Shown piece after piece: positions 6,121-12,795 of a stretch of 12,795 bases of DNA. This stretch comes from Promethearchaeota archaeon (GTDB lineage: Archaea; Asgardarchaeota; Lokiarchaeia; Sigynarchaeales; SOKP01), in assembly GCA_019057735.1 (NCBI GenBank), contig JAHLWV010000043.1:1-12795 (forward strand), given 5' to 3'. How positions within the stretch are numbered: position 1 is the first letter of the stretch; each line of letters begins with the position of its first letter. The position numbers and the translations under genes are program-made. The notes under the pieces were generated by a model. That model did no database searches. It worked only from the letters and a program-made list of their open reading frames with translations, and was not told the origin of the DNA.

Positions 6121-6353
6121 GACTTAGTGCTTGTGAAAAAGTTCTTTTTTATGTCATTAAACTTAACTTTTACCTTCTCAGCTTCATCTTTTGCGCCTCC
6201 TTTTTCAAACAAACTATGTGCTTTAGAAAGCAGCTCAAGACATTTTTTGTATTCTTTATTCTTAAAGTGGTTTTCTGAAAGCTCAACTAAATAATGCCCT
6301 TTCTTAATAAAAAATTCTAAAAATTGTGCAGATGTATCTATCTTCCGACTCAT
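6117..6353 (-). CDS. 78-residue helical TPR-like protein
   Basis: A small all-helical protein. Residues about 16-50 (HYLVELSENHFKNKEYKKCL and onward to SLFEKGG) have the A-B helix pattern of a tetratricopeptide repeat, with a further helix at about 54-70. One and a half repeats suggest an adaptor or cap that binds another protein, but no partner can be named. There is no signal peptide or membrane segment. The gene has its own TATA-like element (6381-6388) and ends by overlapping the Mut7-C gene tail to tail by four bases, so antisense 3' ends are likely. The start at ATG 6353 has no Shine-Dalgarno site, consistent with a leaderless or very short-leader transcript. Confidence 0.65.
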   Translation of the reverse strand: MSRKIDTSAQFLEFFIKKGHYLVELSENHFKNKEYKKCLELLSKAHSLFEKGGAKDEAEKVKVKFNDIKKNFFTSTKS

Positions 6354-6380
6354 TTTAGTTACACAGCCTTTTTTTCAGTG

Positions 6381-6388
6381 TATAATTA
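6381..6388 (-). promoter_or_regulatory. TATA-like element of the TPR-like gene
   Basis: TAATTATA on the minus strand is centred about 31 bases before ATG 6353, predicting a leader of only a few bases. The same gap holds the TTTTT-containing region after the oxidoreductase stop at 6429. Confidence 0.38.
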
Positions 6389-6428
6389 CCTAATAAAGCT
6401 AGAGTAATTAAAAATTTGCATTTTCCGA

Positions 6429-7859
6429 TTAAATTAATCTCATTCGGAACTCATCCATCTCAATGACTGAATTTTTCTCTCTGGCTTTATTTGCAGCAAA
6501 CGCCATGAGATGACTTTCAATAGTCTCGGTGGCGTTTGTTAGAGGTTGAGATATTTTGGGGTTAGTAAGTGATTCTAAAAAAGAATTTATTAGAGAAAAA
6601 TCGCCTCCTCCATGACCAGAATAATCAATTGATAGTTTTTCAGAAAAAATCACTTTAGATGTGCCTGTAAAATGATCGTAAATCGTAATTTTCTGTCCAG
6701 AATCAAAGAATTCTCCAATTAAAGTAGCTTTAGTTCCATCAATTCGTAAAGTCCTCCCTTCTCTCTCACTAAATCCATGAACTATTAGATTCGCTGTAAC
6801 ATTATTTTCAAACTCTATATTTACTACTTGATGGTCTATTACATTATTATCGCACTTATATACACATCTTCCATAAGGACTCGTTTTTAATATTCTCATT
6901 TTAGTTTCGTCAGAATAATCTTCACTCGCCTCTTCAGGAAGTCCCGAATAGAGCGGTTCTACTGGCCAATCTCTCCAGTATCTCAAACTTTGTAATAATT
7001 TGATTGGTTTACTTAGTATGGCTAATATTTTTTTATGTTTTTTTCTTAAATTAGCAAGAATTTTAAACATTTTTATTTCACTTTTTTCTAAGATTTGAGT
7101 TATTGGTACGATGTCAATATATATTCTTGGAGCGTAATAGAGACATGTATCTTCTATAGGGCATCCTTCTACACAATAATTTGGAGATTTTATGGGCGCA
7201 TTTATTGATTTGAAATGTAGAAGACTTCCAAATGAACTAATTTTTTTTGGTAAAGCTTCTACCATCCAATAGAGCAAATCTAAGTCGTGGCAACATTTTG
7301 CAAGTATCATAGGGGATGATTCATTCGCATTCCGCCAGTTACCCCTAACAAAACTATGCGCCATATGATACCAACTGACATTTTCTCTATGTGAAATATT
7401 AATAAGATTTCCCAAAGAACCTTCACGAATTACATTTTTGATTGTTGAAAAAAAAGCTGTATATCTTAGAACGTGGCAAACTCCTAAAATTCTCTTTGTT
7501 TTTTTAACCATATCTATGATTCTATAGCAACCTTCGAGAGTGTGTGCCATAGGTTTTTCCAATAAAATGTCATACCCTTTTTCGAGAGCTTTTAAAGTAG
7601 GTTCCACATGCATTTGGTCTTGAGTACAGACGAAAACGACGTCAGCAAATTTGTCTTCTTGTAACATGGGCTCCCAACTATCATAACAACGCTCTGAAGG
7701 AATATTATGAAGTTTTGCAAACTTATCTCTCCTATAAGTAATTGGCTCTGCGACAGCGATAAAATTTAATTTGTTAGGATATCTTAAAGCATAATTACCG
7801 TAAGCGGTCATTCCTCTATTTCCGGCTCCAATTAAAATCGCCGTAATTTGTTTTTCCAT
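6429..7859 (-). CDS. Gfo/Idh/MocA-family NAD(P)-dependent oxidoreductase
   Basis: The 476-residue protein begins with a Rossmann nucleotide-binding motif GAGNRG (11-16). It then shows the family's EKPMA (101-105) and CHDLDLLYW (190-198), the latter carrying the catalytic-region His191, Asp192 and Asp194 near Lys188. The second half has cysteines C229, C233, C239, C332 and C336 and the block YGRCVYKCDNNVIDHQVV (329-346). A subgroup of longer family members shares this block. A Lys-rich helical insert lies at about 255-295. The family oxidises or reduces sugars, inositols and related polyols; the substrate is not predictable here. The gene starts 15 bases after the aroC stop, so the two are probably co-transcribed. 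A link to shikimate or aromatic metabolism is only inferred from position. Confidence 0.9.
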   Translation of the reverse strand: MEKQITAILIGAGNRGMTAYGNYALRYPNKLNFIAVAEPITYRRDKFAKLHNIPSERCYDSWEPMLQEDKFADVVFVCTQDQMHVEPTLKALEKGYDILLEKPMAHTLEGCYRIIDMVKKTKRILGVCHVLRYTAFFSTIKNVIREGSLGNLINISHRENVSWYHMAHSFVRGNWRNANESSPMILAKCCHDLDLLYWMVEALPKKISSFGSLLHFKSINAPIKSPNYCVEGCPIEDTCLYYAPRIYIDIVPITQILEKSEIKMFKILANLRKKHKKILAILSKPIKLLQSLRYWRDWPVEPLYSGLPEEASEDYSDETKMRILKTSPYGRCVYKCDNNVIDHQVVNIEFENNVTANLIVHGFSEREGRTLRIDGTKATLIGEFFDSGQKITIYDHFTGTSKVIFSEKLSIDYSGHGGGDFSLINSFLESLTNPKISQPLTNATETIESHLMAFAANKAREKNSVIEMDEFRMRLI

Positions 7860-7874
7860 TTTTTATCAAATGCT

Positions 7875-8984
7875 TTAATTCTCTAATACACTCGGTATTT
7901 TTCCTTCAATTAATAATTGATCTAAAAGTACGATTGCTAACATTGATTCTACTACTACAACTGCTCTTGGAACTATGCAAGGGTCATGGTCCCCTTCTAA
8001 TTCGATTTCAGTTTCTTTCATAGTTCTAATATTGACAGTTTTTTGTTGCATTCCTATAGATGCTGTTGGTTTTATAGCAATTCGCAAAATTATAGGCATT
8101 CCGGTGGAAATACCTCCTATAATCCCTCCAGCATCATTTTTTAAGGTTGCTACCTCCCCATTTTTTATAATCCAAGGATCGTTGTGTTCTGATCCCCTCA
8201 TATTCGTAGCTTTAAAACCAGCACCAAATTCTATACCTTTTATTGCCGGAATCGAAAAAATGGCTCTACTAATCTTAGACTCAAGGCTATTGAATACTGG
8301 CCCACCAATACCGGGAGGAAAATGTTTAACAATACACTTTATACTTCCCCCTACTGAGTCCTTCGAATTTTTGATGGATTCGATTTCATTTTCCATTTTT
8401 GTTGAAAATTTCGCATTTAGAGATTTTACAAGAGATTTATCTCTTATTTTGGCAAGTTGCTCAATATCCTCCTCAGAATACTCAGTTAGGTCTGTAATTT
8501 TTCCAATACTCTCTGTATATGCAAATGTTAAGATGTTGAATTTGTTTAAAATCAATTTCGCGATTGCACCTGCCATAACAAATCCTGCAGTGATTCTCCC
8601 TGAGAACCTTCCTGATCCACGATAATCAGCAAATCCCCCATATTTCTTCATTAATACATAATCTACATGAGAAGGTCTTAACAGGTCTTTAAATTTTTCG
8701 TATTTTGTTGAATCATACGATTGGTTTTTGATGATTAAACAAATTGGGGCACCAGTTGTTTTATTATTAAAAATTCCCGACAAGACCTCAACTTTATCCG
8801 ATTCTTTACGGGCTGTAGTTAGGTGCGATTGTCCAGGTTTTCGTTTATCTAATTCGTGCTGAATAAAATCTAAATCAAAATTTAATCCAGCTGGTGTACC
8901 ATCAATCAAAACTCCAATTACTTTACCATGACTTTCTCCAAATGAGGAAATTTTAAATCTTGTTCCTAAGGTGTTATCTCCCAT
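7875..8984 (-). CDS. aroC: Chorismate synthase
   Basis: Converts 5-enolpyruvylshikimate-3-phosphate to chorismate, the last common step of aromatic biosynthesis, using reduced FMN. Family signatures are clear over 369 residues: SFGESHGKVIG (13-24, His19), RKPGQS (48-53), RPSHVDY (103-109, His106), and DYRGSGRFSGR (120-130). GGISTGMP (290-297), KPTASIG (305-311) and GDHDPC (331-336) follow. Length is normal for the family. Upstream in-frame ATGs at 8996 and 8993 exist, but MGDNTLG at 8984 matches the usual family N-terminus and lies about 25 bases after a TATA-like ATATATAT. AroA, which makes its substrate, is divergent next door; the oxidoreductase gene follows in the same direction. Confidence 0.97.
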   Translation of the reverse strand: MGDNTLGTRFKISSFGESHGKVIGVLIDGTPAGLNFDLDFIQHELDKRKPGQSHLTTARKESDKVEVLSGIFNNKTTGAPICLIIKNQSYDSTKYEKFKDLLRPSHVDYVLMKKYGGFADYRGSGRFSGRITAGFVMAGAIAKLILNKFNILTFAYTESIGKITDLTEYSEEDIEQLAKIRDKSLVKSLNAKFSTKMENEIESIKNSKDSVGGSIKCIVKHFPPGIGGPVFNSLESKISRAIFSIPAIKGIEFGAGFKATNMRGSEHNDPWIIKNGEVATLKNDAGGIIGGISTGMPIILRIAIKPTASIGMQQKTVNIRTMKETEIELEGDHDPCIVPRAVVVVESMLAIVLLDQLLIEGKIPSVLEN

Positions 8985-9002
8985 TATAATCATCAAATAT
9001 GT

Positions 9003-9012
9003 GATATATATG
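9003..9012 (-). promoter_or_regulatory. TATA-like element of aroC
   Basis: An ATATATAT-type stretch on the minus strand is centred about 24 bases before ATG 8984 and only about 12 before ATG 8996. The spacing supports 8984 as the leaderless start. Confidence 0.42.
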
Positions 9013-9105
9013 AACCATACTAACTATTTAAGTTAATTAATATATAATGAGTAGTCTGCATCTATTATGTTTTATGAATCTTATAATTTATCTCAACCAT
9101 CCCCA

Positions 9106-9114
9106 TTTAAACTT
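9106..9114 (+). promoter_or_regulatory. Possible upstream TATA element in the aroC-aroA spacer
   Basis: CATTTAAAC resembles the element nearest aroA (CCATTTAAATC, about 9171-9181); the 9-base core CCATTTAAA occurs twice, 68 bases apart. This copy lies about 30 bases before a 12-codon ORF at 9141. It could give a longer aroA transcript with a leader. This is tentative. Confidence 0.25.
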
Positions 9115-9139
9115 ATTACGCTAATAAAAACAAAACTAT

Positions 9140-9155
9140 AATGAAAGCCTTCATT
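9140..9155 (+). repeat. 6-bp inverted repeat upstream of aroA
   Basis: AATGAA, a four-base AGCC spacer, and TTCATT form a perfect dyad 45 bases before the aroA start. It could be a hairpin in a longer transcript or an operator for a dimeric regulator. The first arm contains the ATG of the short ORF at 9141-9179. Confidence 0.4.
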
Positions 9156-9173
9156 TATTTTTACTTAGTATCC

Positions 9174-9181
9174 ATTTAAAT
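9174..9181 (+). promoter_or_regulatory. TATA-like element of aroA
   Basis: ATTTAAAT lies 19-26 bases before the aroA ATG at 9200, fitting a leaderless or near-leaderless transcript. A second AT-rich motif, TATATAAAA at 9189-9197, is too close to the ATG to act as its TATA box. Confidence 0.4.
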
Positions 9182-9199
9182 CAATCAGTATATAAAAAA

Positions 9200-10525
9200 A
9201 TGAAGCTTAGAATAACTCCAACAAAAAAACTTATTGGTACTATAAATGCTCCACCTTCTAAAAGTTACTCTCATCGTGCTTTTATCGCTTCTAGCTTAAC
9301 AAAAGGAGTTTCAATCATTAAAAATCCTTTAATTTCTGGTGATGTGGGTGTGACGATTAAAATTTTAGAAGCTCTAGGTCATAAAGTGTCAAAAGCATCA
9401 AGCGATTCTTTTATTGTTAAAAGCAACTATGGAAATTATAAATCTGTTAAAAAATTGTTAGATTGCGGGAATTCTGGTACATCTATCAGAATATTTACAG
9501 CACTCGCAATGCTAATTGATGGTGGGTTGTCTTTTACTGGTGAATTCATAAAACGGAATCGGCCGATTATTCCTTTATTAAATGCATTAGAAAGTATCGG
9601 CTGTAGTTATAGATTAACTGAAGAAGATTTAAAGGTAAAGCGTAAAGGAAAAAAATGTGGAATCATAAACATTCCCGGAGATGTTAGTTCCCAGTTTGTT
9701 TCAGCTCTACTTATGATGTGTCCTTTATTAGATTGTAAAAAAAGAAATTCTATGGTTGTAAATATTACATCTCCCATAACCTCTTATCCATATGTTAAAA
9801 TCACTTTGGACGTATTAAGGTCATTTGGTATTAAAATTCAAGAGAATGTTAACGATGAGAAAGTAGGTTCATATTTAATTGCATGTAAGCAAAACTATAG
9901 AGCACAAACGTATGAAATACCTGGAGATTTTTCTTCGATTTCGTTTATATTAGCCGCCACAATATTAACTCCTGAAGAATCACAGGTTGTTATAAAAAAT
10001 TTAAATTTTGAAAAACCTCAAGGAGATCAGAGAATTATTGAGATTTTACAAGAAATGGGTGCGAATATCAATACTATGAAAGAAAAGAATTGTCTTATCG
10101 TAAATGGTGGTATTAATCAGAATCCCTTGACAGGTATAACGATAGATATCAAAGACACTCCCGATTTATTTCCAATATTATCTATTATCGGAGCATTTGC
10201 TAAGGGTAAGACAGAAATATACAACGCGTTAAATCTTAGAAAAAAAGAAAGTGATAGAATTTCGATAATTGCTAAAGAACTAATTAAAATGGGTGTCAAA
10301 GTGATTGAGGAAAATGATAAGATCACAATTTATCACTGCAAGGAATTAAGAGGGACTTCCTTTAATCATGAAAACGATCATAGAATTGCGATGTCTTTAA
10401 CTATAGCAAGTTTATTTGCCCAAGGCCCATCCTTAATTGAAAATATTGAGATTGTGGAAGATTCGTACCCGAATTTCGTAAATCACATAAAAAAATTAGG
10501 CGCAAATGTAGACTTGGTAGAATAA
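9200..10525 (+). CDS. aroA: 3-phosphoshikimate 1-carboxyvinyltransferase (EPSP synthase)
   Basis: Transfers the enolpyruvyl group of PEP to shikimate-3-phosphate, the sixth step of the shikimate pathway. The 441-residue protein shows the two-domain family signatures: PPSKSYSHRA (18-27; Lys21, Ser22, Arg26), CGNSGTSIR (89-97) and RNRPI (119-123, Arg121). SSQF (163-166) follows, then DTPDLFP with Asp322 at the catalytic Asp position. LRKKESDRI (346-354) and NDHRIAMS (392-399) complete the set. Length is normal. The start matches the family N-terminus (MKLRITPTKKLIGTINAPPSK region). It diverges from aroC, whose product uses the EPSP made here, and ends 16 bases from the convergent S9 gene. The spacer upstream holds an inverted repeat and a short Phe/Tyr-rich ORF. 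Confidence 0.97.
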   Translation: MKLRITPTKKLIGTINAPPSKSYSHRAFIASSLTKGVSIIKNPLISGDVGVTIKILEALGHKVSKASSDSFIVKSNYGNYKSVKKLLDCGNSGTSIRIFTALAMLIDGGLSFTGEFIKRNRPIIPLLNALESIGCSYRLTEEDLKVKRKGKKCGIINIPGDVSSQFVSALLMMCPLLDCKKRNSMVVNITSPITSYPYVKITLDVLRSFGIKIQENVNDEKVGSYLIACKQNYRAQTYEIPGDFSSISFILAATILTPEESQVVIKNLNFEKPQGDQRIIEILQEMGANINTMKEKNCLIVNGGINQNPLTGITIDIKDTPDLFPILSIIGAFAKGKTEIYNALNLRKKESDRISIIAKELIKMGVKVIEENDKITIYHCKELRGTSFNHENDHRIAMSLTIASLFAQGPSLIENIEIVEDSYPNFVNHIKKLGANVDLVE

Positions 10526-10541
10526 TTCACATTAAAATAAA

Positions 10542-10958
10542 TTATCTAAACGATTTTTGTCGTCTAGCCCTTGCTTTTTTTCCGCCAAAATGTTTAGGTT
10601 CAGTCCTTCTTGAATCTCCTGAGAGTAGAGATTCATCGTATTCTCTGAAAGTTTTTTCAATTGTTTTCGTTCCGATAAATTTATTTAACGATTTAGCGAT
10701 GGCTATTCGAACCGCATCAGTTTGTCCCATTTTTCCACCACCTCTTACTCTAACCGTGATGTCACATTTTTCTATTTTGGGGTGGTCGATGACATCTAAT
10801 ACTTCTTGAATACGCATCCTCCCTATATCCGGTTCATAATTTTCTAAAGGCACATTATTTATCTTTATTTGTCCTTTAGCCGGATACTTTAAAACTGCTC
10901 TAGCGATCGCTGTTTTTCTCTTACCTGAAGATTGTATTACTTTTGTTCTTTCAGACAT
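10542..10958 (-). CDS. rpsI: 30S ribosomal protein S9
   Basis: A 138-residue small-subunit protein of archaeal S9 (uS9) type. It has the SGKRKTAIARA start (11-21), GRMRIQEVLD (46-55), GGGKMGQTDAVRIAIAKSL (73-91) and the basic tail KKARARRQKSFR. The terminal Arg is the invariant residue that reaches toward tRNA in the P site. It is the last gene of the rpoD-L18e-L13-S9 set, five bases after the L13 stop. Its GAGG ribosome-binding site (10969-10972) is embedded in the last L13 codons. rpoN, rpoK and S2, which often follow S9 in archaea, are not next; a convergent aroA gene is. Confidence 0.98.
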   Translation of the reverse strand: MSERTKVIQSSGKRKTAIARAVLKYPAKGQIKINNVPLENYEPDIGRMRIQEVLDVIDHPKIEKCDITVRVRGGGKMGQTDAVRIAIAKSLNKFIGTKTIEKTFREYDESLLSGDSRRTEPKHFGGKKARARRQKSFR

Positions 10959-10963
10959 AATTT

Positions 10964-11434
10964 TTAAGCCTCAATTTCTAATTTATTCCATCCAATTCTC
11001 ATACAAAGATTTTCTAAAGTAATAAATTTGTTGTAATAAGATAACCTTTTCTTTTCTGAATTCGGTATATCTGTTGGTATTAAAGTCTGATACCTCTTTT
11101 GGAAACGATCAGGAATTCCTCCAATATATATATGAACTCTTTTTAATGCATCTTTTCCCCTAATTTTTTTTGTAGGGAGCATTTTTTTTATAATATTCCT
11201 CATAAAGGTATCTGGTCGTCTCGGCCAGAAAGGACCCCGCCTTGGATTAGTTGCTGTACTTATATTCAGCTTTTCTAGATATTTATTGTGAATATTTTGC
11301 TTAGTACCACTTATGATTGCATCCTTAGCATTAATAATGACAATTTTTTCACCAAGTAATGCCTTTTTTGCTACCTGGCTACAAAATCTTCCTAAAATTT
11401 TATCCTTAGCATCCAATAAAAGATATTCGTGCAT
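10964..11434 (-). CDS. rplM: 50S ribosomal protein L13
   Basis: A 156-residue large-subunit protein of the L13 (uL13) family. The N-terminal ILGRFCSQVAKKALLGE (13-29) and INAKDAIISG (34-43) are typical. So are NPRRGPFWPRRPD (63-75) and MLPTKKIRGKDALKRVHIYIGG (85-106). The archaeal/eukaryotic form has the RRGPF-RxPD motif seen here. The gene sits 22 bases after L18e and five before S9 on the same strand, in the conserved archaeal order. The start at ATG 11434 has only a weak purine-rich stretch (GAGTGG) upstream. Confidence 0.97.
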   Translation of the reverse strand: MHEYLLLDAKDKILGRFCSQVAKKALLGEKIVIINAKDAIISGTKQNIHNKYLEKLNISTATNPRRGPFWPRRPDTFMRNIIKKMLPTKKIRGKDALKRVHIYIGGIPDRFQKRYQTLIPTDIPNSEKKRLSYYNKFITLENLCMRIGWNKLEIEA

Positions 11435-11456
11435 CTATTTTCCACTCTGTTTTTTA

Positions 11457-11813
11457 CTAATAAAATACTTTAACATCTTTACCTTCAGGATTTTGCTCGA
11501 GTAATTCCTCTATTGATAATAGCTTACTTCCTGAGGTTTCTATTTTTTTTCTTGCAGTTTTGGAACAAGTTAAACAAGCTATAGTTAACCTATGGTCAAT
11601 TTCGCCAATCCCTAATACTTTGCCTGGAACTACAATAACATCATTTTCTTTGGTTTTTTTGTTAATTCTATAGAGATTTGCTTCAACTTGCTCTCTTCGG
11701 GGACCTGATAACTTTTTTGAAACCTTCTTCCAAATTCTCTGCTTAGTTTTCCATAATTCTCGGATCAGTTTTCTATTGTAATAGTTACTTGGTCCTGTAA
11801 TTCGATGGCTCAT
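11457..11813 (-). CDS. rpl18e: 50S ribosomal protein L18e
   Basis: A 118-residue large-subunit protein found in archaea and eukaryotes (eL18) but not bacteria, so it helps fix the domain of the organism. The characteristic block VVPGKVLGIGEIDHRLTIACL lies at 61-81, and the C-terminus has NPEGKDVKVFY. The size is normal for archaeal members. It begins 78 bases after the rpoD stop. An AT-rich spacer holding TTTATAATT (about 11846-11854) could provide a second promoter, so L18e-L13-S9 may be transcribed with or without rpoD. Confidence 0.97.
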   Translation of the reverse strand: MSHRITGPSNYYNRKLIRELWKTKQRIWKKVSKKLSGPRREQVEANLYRINKKTKENDVIVVPGKVLGIGEIDHRLTIACLTCSKTARKKIETSGSKLLSIEELLEQNPEGKDVKVFY

Positions 11814-11891
11814 ACTACTAAATCATTTGATTTTTTAATTGAAAAATTATAAACATTAAAATTTTTAATATTTTAATAAATTTGCGGTTGA

Positions 11892-12731
11892 TTATGATTC
11901 TATATCGAGTTCATCTAATTCTGTAACAAATTCATCGATCTTTTCGTTATAGACTTCAAAAACTTTTTTTATTAAGGCATTATATTCAAGCACACCATCA
12001 CTTTCAATAGAAAAGATGTAGGAATCCTCTTTTGAACTTACGCTTATCTTTTCACCTGAGTTTTTCCCACAAGAATTGCATAAAGTGCAATATTTCCAAT
12101 AATCGTCCTTTAATTTGAGTGATCCATTATTAGCTAATTCGTATAATTTCTCAGGACACATTTTAATTATTAAATCATTCTCTTCTGCGTCTTTAAGTGC
12201 GCTCGCATTGAATTTTACATCGGGATAATTTCTAAATGCCACATTCGAAACAGCCTGCCATTTTGCATGGTCTTTTGCCAAGCCTAAGATTGCATAGGCT
12301 TCGATAATAACCTTATCATTTTTACCAATTTTGACGAACGGGATAAAATCGTTAACTGGTACTATTTTGGGGTCATTAGATTTCAAATCACCGGAGTAGA
12401 TTTCTAATGAAGCATTGGTAGTGTTAGTAACTTCGCATGTTAAGGAAACTTGGCAGAGTGGACACCCATAACCAGAACACTCGCACTCCTTAGGGAGTTT
12501 GTATACCTCTAAATCAGTTTTAAGGGGTATTAAACCAAGTCTATGACTAATTATTTCATCATATAACGGAGAATCATTTTTCAAAATGATTACTTCGTCA
12601 ATAGCCATTACGGGTACTTCTGTAAGTATTATTCGCCTTATTGCATTTAACATTTCAACAGAAATTCCTTCAACTACTAAAACTAATTTATGTTCACTCT
12701 TTTCAAGAATATCAAGTTTTAAGGGTATCAT
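11892..12731 (-). CDS. rpoD: DNA-directed RNA polymerase subunit D
   Basis: The archaeal counterpart of bacterial alpha and eukaryotic Rpb3/AC40; it pairs with subunit L to start polymerase assembly. The family body is clear: GISVEMLNAIRRIILTEVPVMAID (22-45), SHRLGLIPLKTD (62-73), KDHAKWQAVSNVAFR (153-167). Two cysteine sets are visible. C83, C85, C90 and C93 look like a zinc site. C192, C215, C218 and C221 have the C...CxxCxxC arrangement of the ferredoxin-like domain that binds a 4Fe-4S cluster in the Sulfolobus protein. At 279 residues it is of normal size for a cluster-bearing form. The gene starts its own transcript (TATA-like element at 12756-12765). The S11 gene often found just upstream is absent from the remaining 64 bases. 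Confidence 0.97.
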   Translation of the reverse strand: MIPLKLDILEKSEHKLVLVVEGISVEMLNAIRRIILTEVPVMAIDEVIILKNDSPLYDEIISHRLGLIPLKTDLEVYKLPKECECSGYGCPLCQVSLTCEVTNTTNASLEIYSGDLKSNDPKIVPVNDFIPFVKIGKNDKVIIEAYAILGLAKDHAKWQAVSNVAFRNYPDVKFNASALKDAEENDLIIKMCPEKLYELANNGSLKLKDDYWKYCTLCNSCGKNSGEKISVSSKEDSYIFSIESDGVLEYNALIKKVFEVYNEKIDEFVTELDELDIES

Positions 12732-12755
12732 TTTACTTTATAACTCATCAAATAG

Positions 12756-12765
12756 GATATAATGC
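12756..12765 (-). promoter_or_regulatory. TATA-like element of rpoD
   Basis: GCATTATATC on the minus strand lies 25-34 bases before ATG 12731, matching a leaderless or very short-leader transcript. It implies that rpoD can start the downstream ribosomal-protein operon independently. Confidence 0.42.
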
Positions 12766-12795
12766 ATTAACTACTTGTTAAAACGTGTAATTTAA

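Noticed and set aside
7975..8625. A 216-codon open frame on the plus strand inside aroC
   Set aside because: It is fully antisense to a chorismate synthase whose motifs are intact; the encoded sequence has no recognisable domain and its openness follows from aroC codon usage.
10457..10475. AroA reads VEDSYPNF where E. coli has a PEP-binding Lys before the T/S-F-P segment
   Set aside because: This position varies among EPSP synthase classes and all other catalytic signatures are present, so it is not evidence of an inactive enzyme without an alignment.

Overview
This is an AT-rich stretch of an archaeal chromosome. The archaeal assignment is firm: ribosomal protein L18e, an RNA polymerase subunit D with cysteine-rich metal sites, archaeal-type S9 and L13, and a Clp1-type RNA kinase are all present. 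Most first genes also carry a TATA-like element 20-35 bases before the start codon with almost no leader. The low G+C and mixed gene content would fit an Asgard-type or other low-GC archaeon, but I cannot place it further from sequence alone.

Left part (1-1947). An AT-rich non-coding stretch is followed by three plus-strand genes, each with its own promoter: a small acidic protein with a C-terminal Cys/His cluster, a membrane-anchored alpha/beta hydrolase, and a 61-residue CxxC...HxxC mini-protein.

Middle (1948-6353). A minus-strand run holds an ATP-grasp-fold protein of unknown substrate, preceded by a Clp1/Nol9-family polynucleotide kinase with an unusual P-loop. Before that comes a previously uncounted 58-codon ORF with its own promoter, then an FmdE-family protein with a C-terminal zinc ribbon. 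The FmdE-like gene diverges from a Mut7-C (PIN-like nuclease plus zinc ribbon) gene across a 57-base spacer centred on a perfect TATA palindrome. A TPR-like 78-residue protein overlaps the end of the Mut7-C gene tail to tail.

Shikimate part (6429-10525). aroC (chorismate synthase) is followed after 15 bases by a Gfo/Idh/MocA oxidoreductase. aroA (EPSP synthase) is transcribed divergently from aroC. AroA and AroC carry out the last two steps to chorismate, so the roughly 200-base divergent spacer is the likely control region for both.

Right part (10542-12731). The minus-strand order rpoD - L18e - L13 - S9 is the classic archaeal transcription/translation cluster. It ends at S9 and runs tail to tail into aroA; the rpoN, rpoK and S2 genes that often follow are not here.

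Most of the window is housekeeping. I see no mobile element, CRISPR array, tRNA or rRNA. The less explained material is the 250-6350 segment and the aroA upstream region.
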